A DNA stretch of 64,000 bases from Actinomycetota bacterium (GCA_023488455.1 JAMDDV010000014.1:15028-79027), one strand, 5' to 3'. Numbered from the stretch's first letter, positions 8,622 to 18,161 are shown. Made by a program: numbers and translations. Notes: generated from the sequence alone by a model not told the origin.

Positions 8622-9128
8622 TCAGTTGATCTGCTCACTATTGATAAGAATGGCTACCTGCACATATCTCGTGCCCCACAGTTTAATCGCATCCTCATGA
8701 GTCGGGTAAGCAATATCTATCCTGTGTCCCCTGATCTTGCCGCCCGTGTCCACAGCATGAAAGATACCATAACCTTTGATTAATACCCACGACCCAAGGG
8801 GAATGACATCTGGATCAACTGCTATATCGCCAAAATGAATCTCAGTTCCCATCGCACCTATGCCATCGGTGCCGTCGCGAAAATCATTTGCTGCATATGC
8901 AGTTGCCAGAAATGTCTCGTATTTCAGGTCTTTAATCAGAGTATCAGGGAGTTTGTATGCATAATCAGTCGTATATGTAGTTGTGAATTCGCCGAAGGGG
9001 TAAATCCCATTTGAACTGAGATCAGTTGTCAGAGTCTGCTGAGGTAAGGCGTTCGTCAAGTTCATCGCAGTTGAAAACAGAGCCAGAACAGCAAAAGCGA
9101 CGAGCATAACTATGCTGTATACCTTCAT
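8622..9128 (-). CDS. Secreted 3D-domain protein (putative cell-wall lytic enzyme)
   Basis: The 168-residue protein has an N-terminal signal or anchor segment (residues 5-25) and a C-terminal 3D domain, named for three conserved Asp residues. The catalytic pattern is clear: AVDPDVIPLGSWVLI, then HAVDTGGKIRGHRIDI and the closing WGTRYVQV. The domain resembles the double-psi-beta-barrel of lytic transglycosylases and occurs in Gram-positive YocH/YuiC-type and Rpf-type wall proteins. It has no LysM or G5 domain, so it is a minimal version. GGAGG precedes the ATG at 9128. The expected location is the outer face of the membrane or the wall. Confidence 0.88.
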   Translation of the reverse strand: MKVYSIVMLVAFAVLALFSTAMNLTNALPQQTLTTDLSSNGIYPFGEFTTTYTTDYAYKLPDTLIKDLKYETFLATAYAANDFRDGTDGIGAMGTEIHFGDIAVDPDVIPLGSWVLIKGYGIFHAVDTGGKIRGHRIDIAYPTHEDAIKLWGTRYVQVAILINSEQIN

Positions 9129-9243
9129 AAATCAGTACCTCCATGTAACATTTTATTTCAAACTTTCAACATAAGTTGCGGAGTTTAACTTTCAAATCCG
9201 TATTTGTCAAGCACAAGGAAACAGTTGCAGAGCGACTTACGAT

Positions 9244-9537
9244 ATGCAAAACTATCATCTAAGGCGAAAAGATGATCTAGAAATAATGAGTAAGATATTT
9301 TGCGGACTCTGTGCGTATCACAGCGATTACAAGAAAAAGAAGCAAGTTTGCTATTACCCGTTCACCGAACGAGACGTCGGTTTTGCTCGCGATAACGGAA
9401 TATTGCTTGAAGGCATATCCCTGAAAGGATCGTTTCACTGTCCCCACTTTGACGAGAACGAATTCATCGAGGCCATAAAGAAATGCGGGTGGTACAACGT
9501 CGTTTACAACAACAGAAGAAGCAGAAAAATAAGATAG
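9244..9537 (+). CDS. Hypothetical small Cys/His-containing protein
   Basis: I do not recognise this 97-residue protein. The N-terminal third has a FCGLCAYHSDY segment and a further Cys (QVCYYPF), and the middle has SFHCPHFDEN, so four Cys and several His residues could bind a metal. The tail is basic (NNRRSRKIR). It resembles small rubredoxin-like or zinc-binding proteins only in general layout. Two starts are possible: 9244, or 9286 (giving MSKIFCGLC); neither has a strong ribosome-binding site. The M48 protease gene follows 7 nt after its stop, so the two may be co-transcribed. Confidence 0.55.
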   Translation: MQNYHLRRKDDLEIMSKIFCGLCAYHSDYKKKKQVCYYPFTERDVGFARDNGILLEGISLKGSFHCPHFDENEFIEAIKKCGWYNVVYNNRRSRKIR

Positions 9538-9544
9538 ATCGACC

Positions 9545-10696
9545 ATGCTCCTAAATATTCAAAAATACCACTTTCTTTTTTCCTTTCCGATGGCAGATGC
9601 CAAAAATTATACGAAGTTAAAGATCATCCTTTACTGCAGCCAGATGGTCGTCATCATCTCAGTCATGGCCTATCTTTACTTTTCGGGCAGATCCTATTCC
9701 ATCTCCAAAACAATCATGGATGGCATGAAAAATAGATGGGTGGCCTTTTACCTCATTATCCTGGTCGTATACATAATTTTCCTCATATCGGAGCTTCCCA
9801 TCTCAATCATCTCGGGATTTTATTTGGAGCGTGCATTCAACCTATCGGAAATCAGCTTTGGCACATGGGCAATCAAATATCTGAAAGGAGCTGGCATCGG
9901 GATACTGCTCTCACCGGGAGCGGCATTTCTACTGTATATATGCATAAATAAATCCCCAAAGTTCTGGTTTGCAATCGTGATGGCAGGGACCATATTCTTC
10001 CAGATAGCATACAGCTACCTGTATCCAAACATCGGCATACCGATCTTCTACACCCCAAAGCCAATCAGTTCAACAGAGCTATCCGCTGACATAAAGGAGC
10101 TTGCATCCAGAGCAGGATATAAAAACACAAAGGTATACGAGATCGATTACAGCAGATACACAAATAAGTCCAATGCCTTTTTCACCGGAATTCTGGGTAA
10201 CAGGAAGATATTTTTGAGCGATAACCTGCTAAACAATTTTTCAAACAATGAGGTTAAATTCGTGCTTGCACACGAAATTGCGCACGATAAACTAAGACAT
10301 ATCCCAACAATGCTCACCCTGGGCATATTATCGTCAGCTGCATTCCTGCTTTTATACTGGCAGATATTCTTAAAAGTTGGCATTGTTAGCTCAAGAGGCA
10401 GCTTCAGAGACCCATCGTCTCTTGCTTTCATGATCCTGCTCATATTTCTGCTCTCCGCAATCGTTATGCCGTTGCAAAACTCCATCTCACGAAAAATGGA
10501 GGCAGACGCAGATAGAATGGCCCTGGGGTTGACCAACGATCCCGACTCGATGCGCTCCACAATAACAAAACTATCACAGATGAACAAAAGCGACCCAAAC
10601 CCACCAGGATGGGTTGAGTTCATATTTTATTCCCATCCCTCGGCGCAAAATAGAATCGAGATGGCTAATAACTACGTAAAAGCTGGAGGTCAATAG
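9545..10696 (+). CDS. Membrane-bound M48-family zinc metalloprotease
   Basis: This is a Ste24/HtpX-like intramembrane-associated protease. The zinc site LAHEIAHDKLRH lies near residue 240, and the third ligand is in the segment EADADRMAL near residue 320. About five hydrophobic segments surround it, three before and two after the active site. Length of 383 residues matches CAAX-protease-like M48 proteins better than HtpX (about 290). Such proteins degrade misfolded membrane proteins or cut prenylated ones in eukaryotes; the bacterial substrate is unknown. An alternative start at 9590 (MADAKNY) is possible. The 3' end overlaps the tail of the convergent DUF3048 gene by 7 bp. Confidence 0.88.
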   Translation: MLLNIQKYHFLFSFPMADAKNYTKLKIILYCSQMVVIISVMAYLYFSGRSYSISKTIMDGMKNRWVAFYLIILVVYIIFLISELPISIISGFYLERAFNLSEISFGTWAIKYLKGAGIGILLSPGAAFLLYICINKSPKFWFAIVMAGTIFFQIAYSYLYPNIGIPIFYTPKPISSTELSADIKELASRAGYKNTKVYEIDYSRYTNKSNAFFTGILGNRKIFLSDNLLNNFSNNEVKFVLAHEIAHDKLRHIPTMLTLGILSSAAFLLLYWQIFLKVGIVSSRGSFRDPSSLAFMILLIFLLSAIVMPLQNSISRKMEADADRMALGLTNDPDSMRSTITKLSQMNKSDPNPPGWVEFIFYSHPSAQNRIEMANNYVKAGGQ

Positions 10697-11790
10697 ACGA
10701 CTGCCTGCTCGCTTGCTAGCACTCCAACCCATACAGGACCTCTATTAAGGGGAATGGGATTCCCATCCTTATCCAGCAGCTTAAAGGGTTCATTTACTGA
10801 TTTGCGTTCCCAAGTACCTTCGACGAGATTACCATCACGAAAAACAAAGGCTTTCCCCTGCCCGGTTGTTCTTATGATCATATGCCCTGCGCCATCACCA
10901 GAGTTCGCGATATCACTGATGAGCGCAACAACATTTTTCACCGCGATCTGTTCTCCGGTCTCCCTGTCAATATGAGGTATATCGCCTACGAACCTGAGGT
11001 ACTCATTACTGCTCGAGTCAAACCTGTAAGTAACGTTGTACATCTTGGATGAAAAAAGAAGGCTCACTTCGCTATACGCGCCAAACTCAGATGGGTTTGC
11101 ATCATCCTTGAATTCAAAGGAGCTTAATCCACCTTCAAGTGAATATTTCCACTTCCCTGCTAATTCGTACAGTTTCTGCGTGGAAGAATATCCATTATGC
11201 GGGGCTATTCGTGAACCATCGCGCCAATATGTAGCGTTGCCTATGTCCTTGCTCATCTGGTCAAGATCGGGAATTCCAAGGTTTGCTATCAACTGGTATG
11301 CCTGATCCGATCCTCCCCAGTGCGAGAACAGTGCATCATATCCCTTCACTATTTCAACAAAATAAGGCCTTGCGCTCCTGATCGGCCCCACGACCTCAGC
11401 GGAATCATGACCAAAGATAGCAAGCGTCCTGGTTATGCCGCCTTCTGCAACCATTTCAAACACGACGCACGCATGCTGATAACCTGACTGCGGCCTTGCA
11501 TCTGAGCTGTTCTCGATGATGACTGCAAGTGGCCTTTTTATATTTGCTTCAATCATCGCACCGTCATAAGGACAGGCTAAATAGGCGGCCGTTTCTGCAG
11601 GATCAACCTCCGTGGAGTCAGTGGGCTGAGCATCAGCTCCTTGTTGACCACCCGCATCCTGATCTTCCTGTATCAGCTCCTCGACTTCACCCTGACCTGC
11701 TGCCGTGCTGCAAGAAACAAGAAAAGGAAGAACAAAAATAATTACCACAAGTAAACTTATCAATCTCTTGAAATAGACTCTCTTTTGCAA
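10690..11790 (-). CDS. DUF3048 (YerB-like) lipoprotein
   Basis: The 366-residue protein starts with a basic patch and a hydrophobic segment ending LVSC, a lipobox with the lipidated Cys near residue 27. An acidic, Gln-rich linker follows and then the DUF3048 domains, with motifs PLAVIIENSSDARPQSGYQ, GGITRTLAIF, VGPIRSARPYF and HWGGSDQAY. YerB-like proteins are extracytoplasmic and widespread in Gram-positive bacteria; their function is not well defined. The start is a TTG with AAAGGG upstream; no ATG fits the signal sequence. It supports a monoderm cell. The gene stands alone between convergent and same-strand neighbours. Confidence 0.85.
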   Translation of the reverse strand: MQKRVYFKRLISLLVVIIFVLPFLVSCSTAAGQGEVEELIQEDQDAGGQQGADAQPTDSTEVDPAETAAYLACPYDGAMIEANIKRPLAVIIENSSDARPQSGYQHACVVFEMVAEGGITRTLAIFGHDSAEVVGPIRSARPYFVEIVKGYDALFSHWGGSDQAYQLIANLGIPDLDQMSKDIGNATYWRDGSRIAPHNGYSSTQKLYELAGKWKYSLEGGLSSFEFKDDANPSEFGAYSEVSLLFSSKMYNVTYRFDSSSNEYLRFVGDIPHIDRETGEQIAVKNVVALISDIANSGDGAGHMIIRTTGQGKAFVFRDGNLVEGTWERKSVNEPFKLLDKDGNPIPLNRGPVWVGVLASEQAVVY

Positions 11791-11830
11791 AGCGTATGCA
11801 CCCTTTCTAAGAATTAAGTTGTCCTACTAA

Positions 11831-12271
11831 TTATTTTGAATCGAGAATTATGGTAACTGGACCATCATTTACGATCTCAACCACCATATGCGCACCAAAA
11901 ATACCGCTCTCAACCCTCAGACCTGACTCCCTCAACTTCTCAACCAGAACATCTATTATGCCCTGAGCCTGTTCGGGGCGAGCAGCGCTGGTAAAGCTTG
12001 GCCTTCTCCCCTTCTCGCAGTCCGCATAAAGAGTGAACTGCGATACAACCAGGACATCACCGCCGACCTCCAGTATTGATCTATTGAATTTGCCTTCATC
12101 ATCCTCAAATATGCGAAGGTTTAATATCTTCTGCGCAAGAAAAACGGCATCCTTTTGTTCATCATTCGCATTGACGCCAGCAAGGACATTGAAGCCCCTG
12201 CCTATCCTTGCGATCTCTCTACCCCCAATGCTAACTGAAGATGAGGTTACCCTTTGTATTAAAGTCCGCAT
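11831..12271 (-). CDS. dtd: D-aminoacyl-tRNA deacylase
   Basis: DTD hydrolyses D-amino acids mischarged onto tRNA. The 146-residue product reads MRTLIQRV at the start, carries the SQFTLYAD catalytic motif and KGRRPSF segment near the middle, and ends with the NDGPVT cross-subunit Gly-cisPro-type motif. I choose the ATG at 12271 because the family begins with M(R/K)xxxQRV; a longer reading to 12304 would add 11 unrelated residues. It is monocistronic, divergent from the MFS transporter gene about 75 nt away. Confidence 0.93.
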   Translation of the reverse strand: MRTLIQRVTSSSVSIGGREIARIGRGFNVLAGVNANDEQKDAVFLAQKILNLRIFEDDEGKFNRSILEVGGDVLVVSQFTLYADCEKGRRPSFTSAARPEQAQGIIDVLVEKLRESGLRVESGIFGAHMVVEIVNDGPVTIILDSK

Positions 12272-12346
12272 TTGCAAAAATATATCACAACTGCATGTAT
12301 CCAATTAAATATTTTATATTAAAATGGACGAGGTTATTTTGGAGAA

Positions 12347-13537
12347 ATGAAGATGGCTAAAAATAAGAACTCACGCAAAAAAGGGGAAATATTAGCAGGT
12401 ATAAGGCAAAACGTATTCGTTTTGGGAATAGTCAGCTTCCTACAAGATGTGTCAAGCGATTCAATATACCCAATTTTACCCATTTTTTTATCAGTAATAC
12501 TTGGAGTGAGCAAATCTTTTATCGGCCTCATCGAAGGAATTGCTGAGAGCACCGCTTCAATACTCAAAGTCTTCTCTGGATGGCTTTCGGATAGAACCAA
12601 AAAAAGAAAAGCAATAGTGGTCGGTGGATACTCCCTCTCTACCTTTGGGAAACCTCTCCTTGCTCTAACTACGGCTGGCTGGCAGGTACTGCTCATCAGG
12701 TTCCTGGATAGACTTGGTAAGGGCATACGTACATCACCCCGCGACGCGCTAATCGCTGATTCATGCAGCGACGACCGCAGAGGGACTGCATTTGGCCTGC
12801 ACAGGGCAATGGACACTGCTGGTGCAATCGTCGGGCCACTGCTCGCGTTCTGGTTGCTTAGCATCCTTAAGGACAATTATCGACAGCTGTTCCTCCTTGC
12901 ATCAATACCTGCTATCCTTGCAGTGATCGTCCTGATAATTTTCGTGCGCGAAAGAAAGCCAGAATGTCCTTCAACGGAAACTCCAGACCTCAGCCTGAAA
13001 TCACTGGACAGACGGTTCAAGCTCTTCGTCCTGATAGCAATGCTATTTGCGCTGGGCAATTCAAGCGATGCATTCCTACTGCTGCGCGCCCAGAGCCTCG
13101 GCATCGCCACTGCTTTGATACCGCTGACCTGGCTGGTCTTCAACGTAACCTCCACTTTGATGTCAATCCCTGGTGGGAGGCTCTCGGACAGGATAGGAAG
13201 AAAACGCGTGATAACGATCGGTTTTTTTATTTATGCACTGGCTTACTTTGGCTTTGCGTTCGCCGCAAAGAGATGGCACGCTTGGGCTCTCTTTGCATTT
13301 TATGGATTCTACTACGGTATCAATGAAGGTGTAATGAAAGCAATGGTCGCGGATATTGTGCCATCGGAAAAGAGAGGAACTGCTTATGGGATATTTAACA
13401 CAGCCATCGGCATCACAGCCCTACCTGCAAGTTTAATCCTGGGCTTGCTCTGGCAGTTTGCAGGACCCAAACTGGCATTCTCATTTGGCGCGACCCTAGC
13501 GCTCGTAGCCTCGATATTATTGTTCTTTCTTAAATAA
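12347..13537 (+). CDS. Major facilitator superfamily transporter
   Basis: The 396-residue protein has 12 predicted membrane segments and the MFS motif A in both halves: GWLSDRTKKRK after helix 2 and GGRLSDRIGRKR after helix 8. The loop between helices 4 and 5 carries DRLGKGIRTSPRDALIADS, which is typical of a bacterial MFS group often annotated as putative drug or fosmidomycin-type exporters. Substrate cannot be told from sequence. A basic N-terminal tail precedes helix 1. Starts at 12347 or 12353 are both possible. A hairpin lies 21 nt after the stop. Confidence 0.85.
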   Translation: MKMAKNKNSRKKGEILAGIRQNVFVLGIVSFLQDVSSDSIYPILPIFLSVILGVSKSFIGLIEGIAESTASILKVFSGWLSDRTKKRKAIVVGGYSLSTFGKPLLALTTAGWQVLLIRFLDRLGKGIRTSPRDALIADSCSDDRRGTAFGLHRAMDTAGAIVGPLLAFWLLSILKDNYRQLFLLASIPAILAVIVLIIFVRERKPECPSTETPDLSLKSLDRRFKLFVLIAMLFALGNSSDAFLLLRAQSLGIATALIPLTWLVFNVTSTLMSIPGGRLSDRIGRKRVITIGFFIYALAYFGFAFAAKRWHAWALFAFYGFYYGINEGVMKAMVADIVPSEKRGTAYGIFNTAIGITALPASLILGLLWQFAGPKLAFSFGATLALVASILLFFLK

Positions 13538-13558
13538 TGCCACGATAACTTTGCGCCC

Positions 13559-13589
13559 CTTATAGGGATATTAATAATATCCCTATAAG
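13559..13589. terminator. Perfect 14-bp hairpin between convergent genes
   Basis: The arms 13559-13572 and 13576-13589 are perfectly complementary around a 3-nt loop. It sits between the ends of the MFS gene (plus) and the SIS-domain gene (minus), where a bidirectional terminator is expected. Neither side has the usual T-tract, so termination by this structure is an inference. Confidence 0.5.
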
Positions 13590-13623
13590 ATACGAAAAAA
13601 GAGTTCAGCCAGGGGAAAACTAC

Positions 13624-14697
13624 TCATAATCGGACAACTTGAACAAGATTACGTGGTCTATCAACATCCAATCCTTTCTTTATAGCACAGTAAAATGCAA
13701 AAAACTGTAAGAATGGCATTACAAGCACACAGCTGACTTCATCCGAAAGACCTGTTTTTAGAAAATATGAATAGTCAGGCTTAAAGTTACCAAGCTGTTC
13801 GACATCATCGCTGATCGTCATAATCTTCGCTCCAAGAGCCTTCATATCGCGCAGTACCGATACTTGATATTGTGGGTTATTTTTTGAAACTAGCCCGATG
13901 ATAAGTGATGAATCGGTTACCATTGACATCGGACCATGTCTTAATTCCAGAAAGTGATAACTTTCAGAAAAAGTCAAAGACATCTCTTTTGCCTTAAGCA
14001 TCCCCTCATTTGATATCCCATAAAATGGGCCATTGCCAAGATAAAAAAGTCTGTCAATTTCAATAGAATCAGATATTTCAAGGGATAATTTAGAACTTTC
14101 ATTAATCACTCTCTTAATTTCCTTAACAACAGCACCTATTTCACCAAATAAACTTTTGCTATTGCCAATATGTGCTGTGATCATCAATGCAATGATAAGC
14201 ATTGTTGAAAAGGATTTCGTCATCACCACGCTTTCTTCCATACTGCTTTCCTCATATAAAATCAAATCAGCGATCTCATTTATCGGAGGTAATGAACGAC
14301 AGGATATTGCAACAACTTTTCCACCAACCTTATTTTTAAAAAATCTTGAGGCTTCAACCGTCTCGGATGTTGTTGCTGATCTCGATACTGTAATCAGTCT
14401 GTATTTATGGCTTTTCCGCAGGTAATTATCAGCAGATAGAAAGATTTCAGATGCAGGCACTGCATAAGATGGATGACCTGTGATCTTATTAAAGGAGGCT
14501 GAGATGCACTGACTTAAGTAATATGATGAACCACAACCTGCAAAAACCGTTGTAATGCTTTCATTATCTTCAAATGTCTCATATTTATTTTTATTGAAAT
14601 TACAAAGAAAGTCTCTATATTTGTCAAACGCACTTTTTATAGATTCCTTCTGCCCAAAAATTTCATTATAAGTTGCAAATTTTTCATGTTTATTCAT
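13624..14697 (-). CDS. SIS-domain sugar isomerase/deaminase (AgaS/GlmS isomerase-like)
   Basis: The protein has two SIS domains, like the isomerase half of GlmS and like AgaS. Seen motifs are VFAGCGSSYYLSQ (phosphosugar loop of domain 1), TVSRSATTSETVEA (SxSGxTxET-like loop, with Ala in place of Gly), ELRHGPMSMV in domain 2 and the C-terminal DVDRPRNLVQVV. It should act on a phosphorylated ketose or aminosugar. The start at 14697 is chosen because its ATG overlaps the upstream stop as ATGAATAA; an upstream in-frame reading to 14721 is also open. It is the last gene of a minus-strand sugar cluster, after the URO-D and PfkB genes. Confidence 0.85.
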   Translation of the reverse strand: MNKHEKFATYNEIFGQKESIKSAFDKYRDFLCNFNKNKYETFEDNESITTVFAGCGSSYYLSQCISASFNKITGHPSYAVPASEIFLSADNYLRKSHKYRLITVSRSATTSETVEASRFFKNKVGGKVVAISCRSLPPINEIADLILYEESSMEESVVMTKSFSTMLIIALMITAHIGNSKSLFGEIGAVVKEIKRVINESSKLSLEISDSIEIDRLFYLGNGPFYGISNEGMLKAKEMSLTFSESYHFLELRHGPMSMVTDSSLIIGLVSKNNPQYQVSVLRDMKALGAKIMTISDDVEQLGNFKPDYSYFLKTGLSDEVSCVLVMPFLQFFAFYCAIKKGLDVDRPRNLVQVVRL

Positions 14698-15763
14698 GTT
14701 TGTTCTTACTTCCAGCTCCACTAATTTTCATAAATTTCGTTCTCATTGTTTCAAAGTTCGCCATGGGACAGTCAGACGTGACTTCGTGAGAAGGAGAAAC
14801 TATATATCCACCATTAATGCCAAGAGCTTTAACCTTTTCTCTAATCTCATTAATAACTTCTTCTCTAGTTCCAAAAGGGAGAACCCGCTGAGTCGATATC
14901 CCTCCAAAGAAGCTGACTTTATCAGAATACTCATCTGAAAGAACTTTAATATTCATTGCTTCAGGTTGAACAGGGTTAATGACATCAAGCCCAATCTCAA
15001 TCAAATCATCCAGTATTTCCATAGTATTCCCACAGGAATGATGAAATATTTTTTTACCCTTAGATCTGTAAAATCCCCATAGTTTTTCATATCTAGCCTT
15101 AAAATATTTTCGAAATATTGCAGGAGAAAATGCCAATGCAAGTTGATTTCCAAAATCATCACCAGTCCAAACAGCATCTATCTCATATTCAACTGCTTTT
15201 CGGGCTATCTCCATCTGAACACCCAAAATTCCATCAAGAAGATAGTTAACTTCTTTACTGTTTGTATAAAAATATATCATAAGTTCCTCGTATCCTAATA
15301 AAAGGTAGGCTCTTTCAAAGAGGGTCCAGCCATGGTCAAAAGCAATAAAATAGGAAAGTTTTTGTGCAGAATTAACGTTATCGGCAAATCCCGAAAATAA
15401 CTCCTTGAAATTAAGTGATGGGAATTTATATGACCAAATCTCGTCAATTCCATTGATTGGTTTTTTTAAAGCAAGAAAACCCTCGCTTCTTTTTATATCC
15501 CAACCAACTCCCCATATATCATATGAAATGCCATTCTGCTCATCTACCAAGACCTTATCATTGCACAAAAGATAAAACAGGTGGTTATGCAAAAATTCGC
15601 TTAAGGACAATTTTTCTTTAATGCCATAATATCTTTTCACTATTTCCTGCATAGATGAAGTCATATCAATCTGGGTTGGTAAAAAATCTACTTTTTGCCT
15701 ATTAATTGCACTAAGCACCAACTGCTTTTTACTTGGAATATTGCTATCTGAAACTTTCTTCAT
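14690..15763 (-). CDS. URO-D-fold methyltransferase-like protein (HxC zinc site intact)
   Basis: This 357-residue protein belongs to the uroporphyrinogen decarboxylase superfamily that includes MtaA/MtbA-type corrinoid:acceptor methyltransferases. The zinc-binding segment reads FHHSCGNTMEIL, with the H-x-C pair, then NPVQPEAMNIKVL, SFFGGISTQRVLPFGT and the C-terminal GGYIVSPSHEV. Genuine UroD for haem synthesis starts and binds substrate differently, and no haem genes are near, so a methyltransfer role fits better. It lies between the PfkB kinase and the SIS isomerase in one operon. Its acceptor (coenzyme M or tetrahydrofolate) cannot be told. Confidence 0.75.
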   Translation of the reverse strand: MKKVSDSNIPSKKQLVLSAINRQKVDFLPTQIDMTSSMQEIVKRYYGIKEKLSLSEFLHNHLFYLLCNDKVLVDEQNGISYDIWGVGWDIKRSEGFLALKKPINGIDEIWSYKFPSLNFKELFSGFADNVNSAQKLSYFIAFDHGWTLFERAYLLLGYEELMIYFYTNSKEVNYLLDGILGVQMEIARKAVEYEIDAVWTGDDFGNQLALAFSPAIFRKYFKARYEKLWGFYRSKGKKIFHHSCGNTMEILDDLIEIGLDVINPVQPEAMNIKVLSDEYSDKVSFFGGISTQRVLPFGTREEVINEIREKVKALGINGGYIVSPSHEVTSDCPMANFETMRTKFMKISGAGSKNKHE

Positions 15764-15783
15764 TTTTAATAACTAACACACCA

Positions 15784-16746
15784 TTAATTATCAAACCTGT
15801 TTGTTTTTAGGTGATGTTTTTTTAAAAAATTCTTTAATTCCTTCAGGCCAGGTGAAGCTGTAGTTCCGCCTATCTTGGTAGTAGAAATTGCTCCACAAGC
15901 ATTGGCTATCTCCAGACACTTTCTGGCACCAAATCCATTTAGAAAGCCGTAAATAAATCCTGCATTGAAATTATCTCCAGCGCCAGTGGTATCAATAGAC
16001 TTAACTTTAAAAGCTCCAACCGAGATTAAACCATCTTTTGAATAAGATACTGCACCTTCTTCGCCGAGTTTAACCACAACATTTTCACAATAATTTCCAA
16101 GAAATTTTACTGCCTCCTCAACACCTGTTTTTTTCTGAATACGTAGCGCTTCGATGTTATTTGGTAAAAAAATATCAACATTAGGCAGAACCTTTTTTAA
16201 ATTCATCTCCCACATATTATCGGGATCAAATCCTGTATCCAGTGATGTGGTTAGACCACATTTTTTTGCGATTTCGAAAATATAAGGTATATCCTTTTTC
16301 AAACCTTTTAACAAAAAATAGGATGAAATATGCAGATGTTTAAAATTCAGAAAATAAGAGATATCAATATCATTGATGTTTAGCTGGCTAATACTTCCCA
16401 AAAATGTCACAAAACTTCTATCCTCAGGCGTAGATAGTGATACCGTTATCCCGGTCCGAATCTCCCTATCAACAATTATCTTACCTGTACCAACACCATT
16501 TTCTTCCAACCCTTTAATAGTAAAATCGCCAAAAAAATCAGCACCAACCCTACTGGCCATCTCAACTTTTATACCTAACCTTGAGAGAGCAACTGCAAAA
16601 ATTGCTGAAGAAGAACCAAGAGTTAAATTCAGATCTTTTGCAAGAGTTTCCTCTCCTGGTGCAGGAAATTTCCGAAGACCAGATAATATAAGATCGGGGT
16701 TAAGTTCACCAATTACATGCACTTTGGCATTTTCCATTAAACTCAT
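15784..16746 (-). CDS. PfkB/ribokinase-family carbohydrate kinase
   Basis: This kinase phosphorylates a sugar or nucleoside hydroxyl with ATP. Visible motifs are the N-terminal glycine region (VIGELNPDLILSG, LGSSSAIFA), the substrate segment SRVGADFFGD and the C-terminal anion-hole signature DTTGAGDNFNAGF with the catalytic Asp. About 320 residues is normal. The start is ambiguous: ATG at 16752, 16746 and 16737 are all in frame; I use 16746, which gives an ATGA overlap with the upstream MttB stop. It sits between an MttB gene and a URO-D gene, which points to a role in the same pathway. Substrate is unknown. Confidence 0.88.
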   Translation of the reverse strand: MSLMENAKVHVIGELNPDLILSGLRKFPAPGEETLAKDLNLTLGSSSAIFAVALSRLGIKVEMASRVGADFFGDFTIKGLEENGVGTGKIIVDREIRTGITVSLSTPEDRSFVTFLGSISQLNINDIDISYFLNFKHLHISSYFLLKGLKKDIPYIFEIAKKCGLTTSLDTGFDPDNMWEMNLKKVLPNVDIFLPNNIEALRIQKKTGVEEAVKFLGNYCENVVVKLGEEGAVSYSKDGLISVGAFKVKSIDTTGAGDNFNAGFIYGFLNGFGARKCLEIANACGAISTTKIGGTTASPGLKELKNFLKKHHLKTNRFDN

Positions 16747-18161
16747 CCACATAGGTCTCTCATGGCTCGCTCATATATCCTATCAAGCTGTCTTTTGATT
16801 TGGCTATCTACCTCATGTGAATGGTTTTTGATTCTTTCGAGTGCTATTTCTTTAGCAATCTTCGTAATTTTCTTTCCCCCATCTTCTTGCCACTGTCTCA
16901 ATGTCGAATGCAGAAAAAGATTGGGGTCCCAGTATTTTCTAAAATCTTGATATGTAGAATCATGAGATAGAAAAGTGCTTGAATGGCCTACCTCCTGGAT
17001 GATTTTTAATACAGATAAATCATCATCAAACTCATCCCCTTTAACTACCCTCTGACAATATTGAACAATCTCATAATCAATAACAAGTTGTTCTGCGCTA
17101 TAAATTTCATCTACTGACAATAAACCACCATTTGTAAATACATATGCACCTGCAAGTGCAGCTGCCAATGTATGTGCAGATTTTTCTGCTGCAGCGTGGG
17201 CGTCAGGTAACTTCGATGTTGTCAATAATGATTTCGCCACTACTGGAATACCAAAATAGTTATTTAATTGAACCTGGTAAAGTGTAGCCAGAAGATCCTC
17301 AGGTGATCCGTAAACAAAAGCACCGTACTTCATATCGAAGGGATATGACCTTATACTATCAATAACTGCGCATTTTAACCTTCCTTTTAAAGGCTTAGTT
17401 TCGTTTATCAGACAGACTAAGGTTAGGGCTGAAAAAAGCTCACCAATACTTTGTATATATGAATCAATCATATTAATTGGAGAAGTAGTCCCAGCTACTG
17501 GCATGGTTGCAACCCACATATCCACAGGCTCATTTCTGAATTCAAATAATAGCTCCAAATTTTCTTGTGTTGCTAGGAATGGACTAATTACCCACAACCC
17601 CAGACTGAATGGTTTATTTACTACTTCTGACATCTCTTTTATATACCTTGCTTTCTTAGGAGTGCTCATTGGGTTTGCATCAAATATACCACCTGGCCTC
17701 ATGCTACTATATTCGTAAGAGATTTTGTAAAGAATGATTTCCTGCAATTCCTGTGGGATATCTTGTGGTTTTACGGGTGCGGAACCGTAAATTCCATACG
17801 AGTCGCATAGCTTTGTGTAATCAACAAGATCCTGCAAATTAGCAGGTCTGATATTCTCATCTTTTAAATCTATAACGTTTAATTCATAAGCGCCTGAGAC
17901 CATACCAAACTTGTTAGGACCCAAATCTCGTGGCCAATCTGAATAATCCTGGCTTTTTAGTGCTCTTGAAACAAGTTCTTGGCTAAAATAGGCAATATCA
18001 TCCTTAAGTTTAACTCCATCTATCTCACTAATCATATTTCTAATTCCGGAATGAGGAACTCTTAACCCAAATTTTTCAATTAGGGAAAGTGCCCCTTCCC
18101 ACATTTTTTCTATATCCTTTGTTGAAAGCCCACCTTGGAGGCTAAACTTTATCTTTTCCAA
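16743..18161 (-). CDS. MttB-superfamily methyltransferase (non-pyrrolysine)
   Basis: MttB-superfamily proteins move a methyl group from a methylated amine or similar compound to a corrinoid protein. This one has no in-frame amber codon, so it is of the non-pyrrolysine type, such as MtgB (glycine betaine) or MtcB (carnitine). The start is set at a TTG at 18161 because GGGAGG lies 6 nt before it, and the resulting N-terminus aligns with the paralogue at 25310. Shared patterns with that paralogue are SDSYGxYGSxPVxPQDI, MWVATMPxAG, SHDST and LSVDEIYSxExLVxDYEIVQ. It overlaps PfkB by 4 bp. No corrinoid-protein gene is adjacent; the nearest is at 34307. Confidence 0.85.
   Translation of the reverse strand: MEKIKFSLQGGLSTKDIEKMWEGALSLIEKFGLRVPHSGIRNMISEIDGVKLKDDIAYFSQELVSRALKSQDYSDWPRDLGPNKFGMVSGAYELNVIDLKDENIRPANLQDLVDYTKLCDSYGIYGSAPVKPQDIPQELQEIILYKISYEYSSMRPGGIFDANPMSTPKKARYIKEMSEVVNKPFSLGLWVISPFLATQENLELLFEFRNEPVDMWVATMPVAGTTSPINMIDSYIQSIGELFSALTLVCLINETKPLKGRLKCAVIDSIRSYPFDMKYGAFVYGSPEDLLATLYQVQLNNYFGIPVVAKSLLTTSKLPDAHAAAEKSAHTLAAALAGAYVFTNGGLLSVDEIYSAEQLVIDYEIVQYCQRVVKGDEFDDDLSVLKIIQEVGHSSTFLSHDSTYQDFRKYWDPNLFLHSTLRQWQEDGGKKITKIAKEIALERIKNHSHEVDSQIKRQLDRIYERAMRDLCG

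Noticed and set aside
14690..15763. Genuine haem-pathway uroporphyrinogen decarboxylase
   Set aside because: No other haem genes are near, several copies exist, and the HxC site fits methyltransferase relatives.
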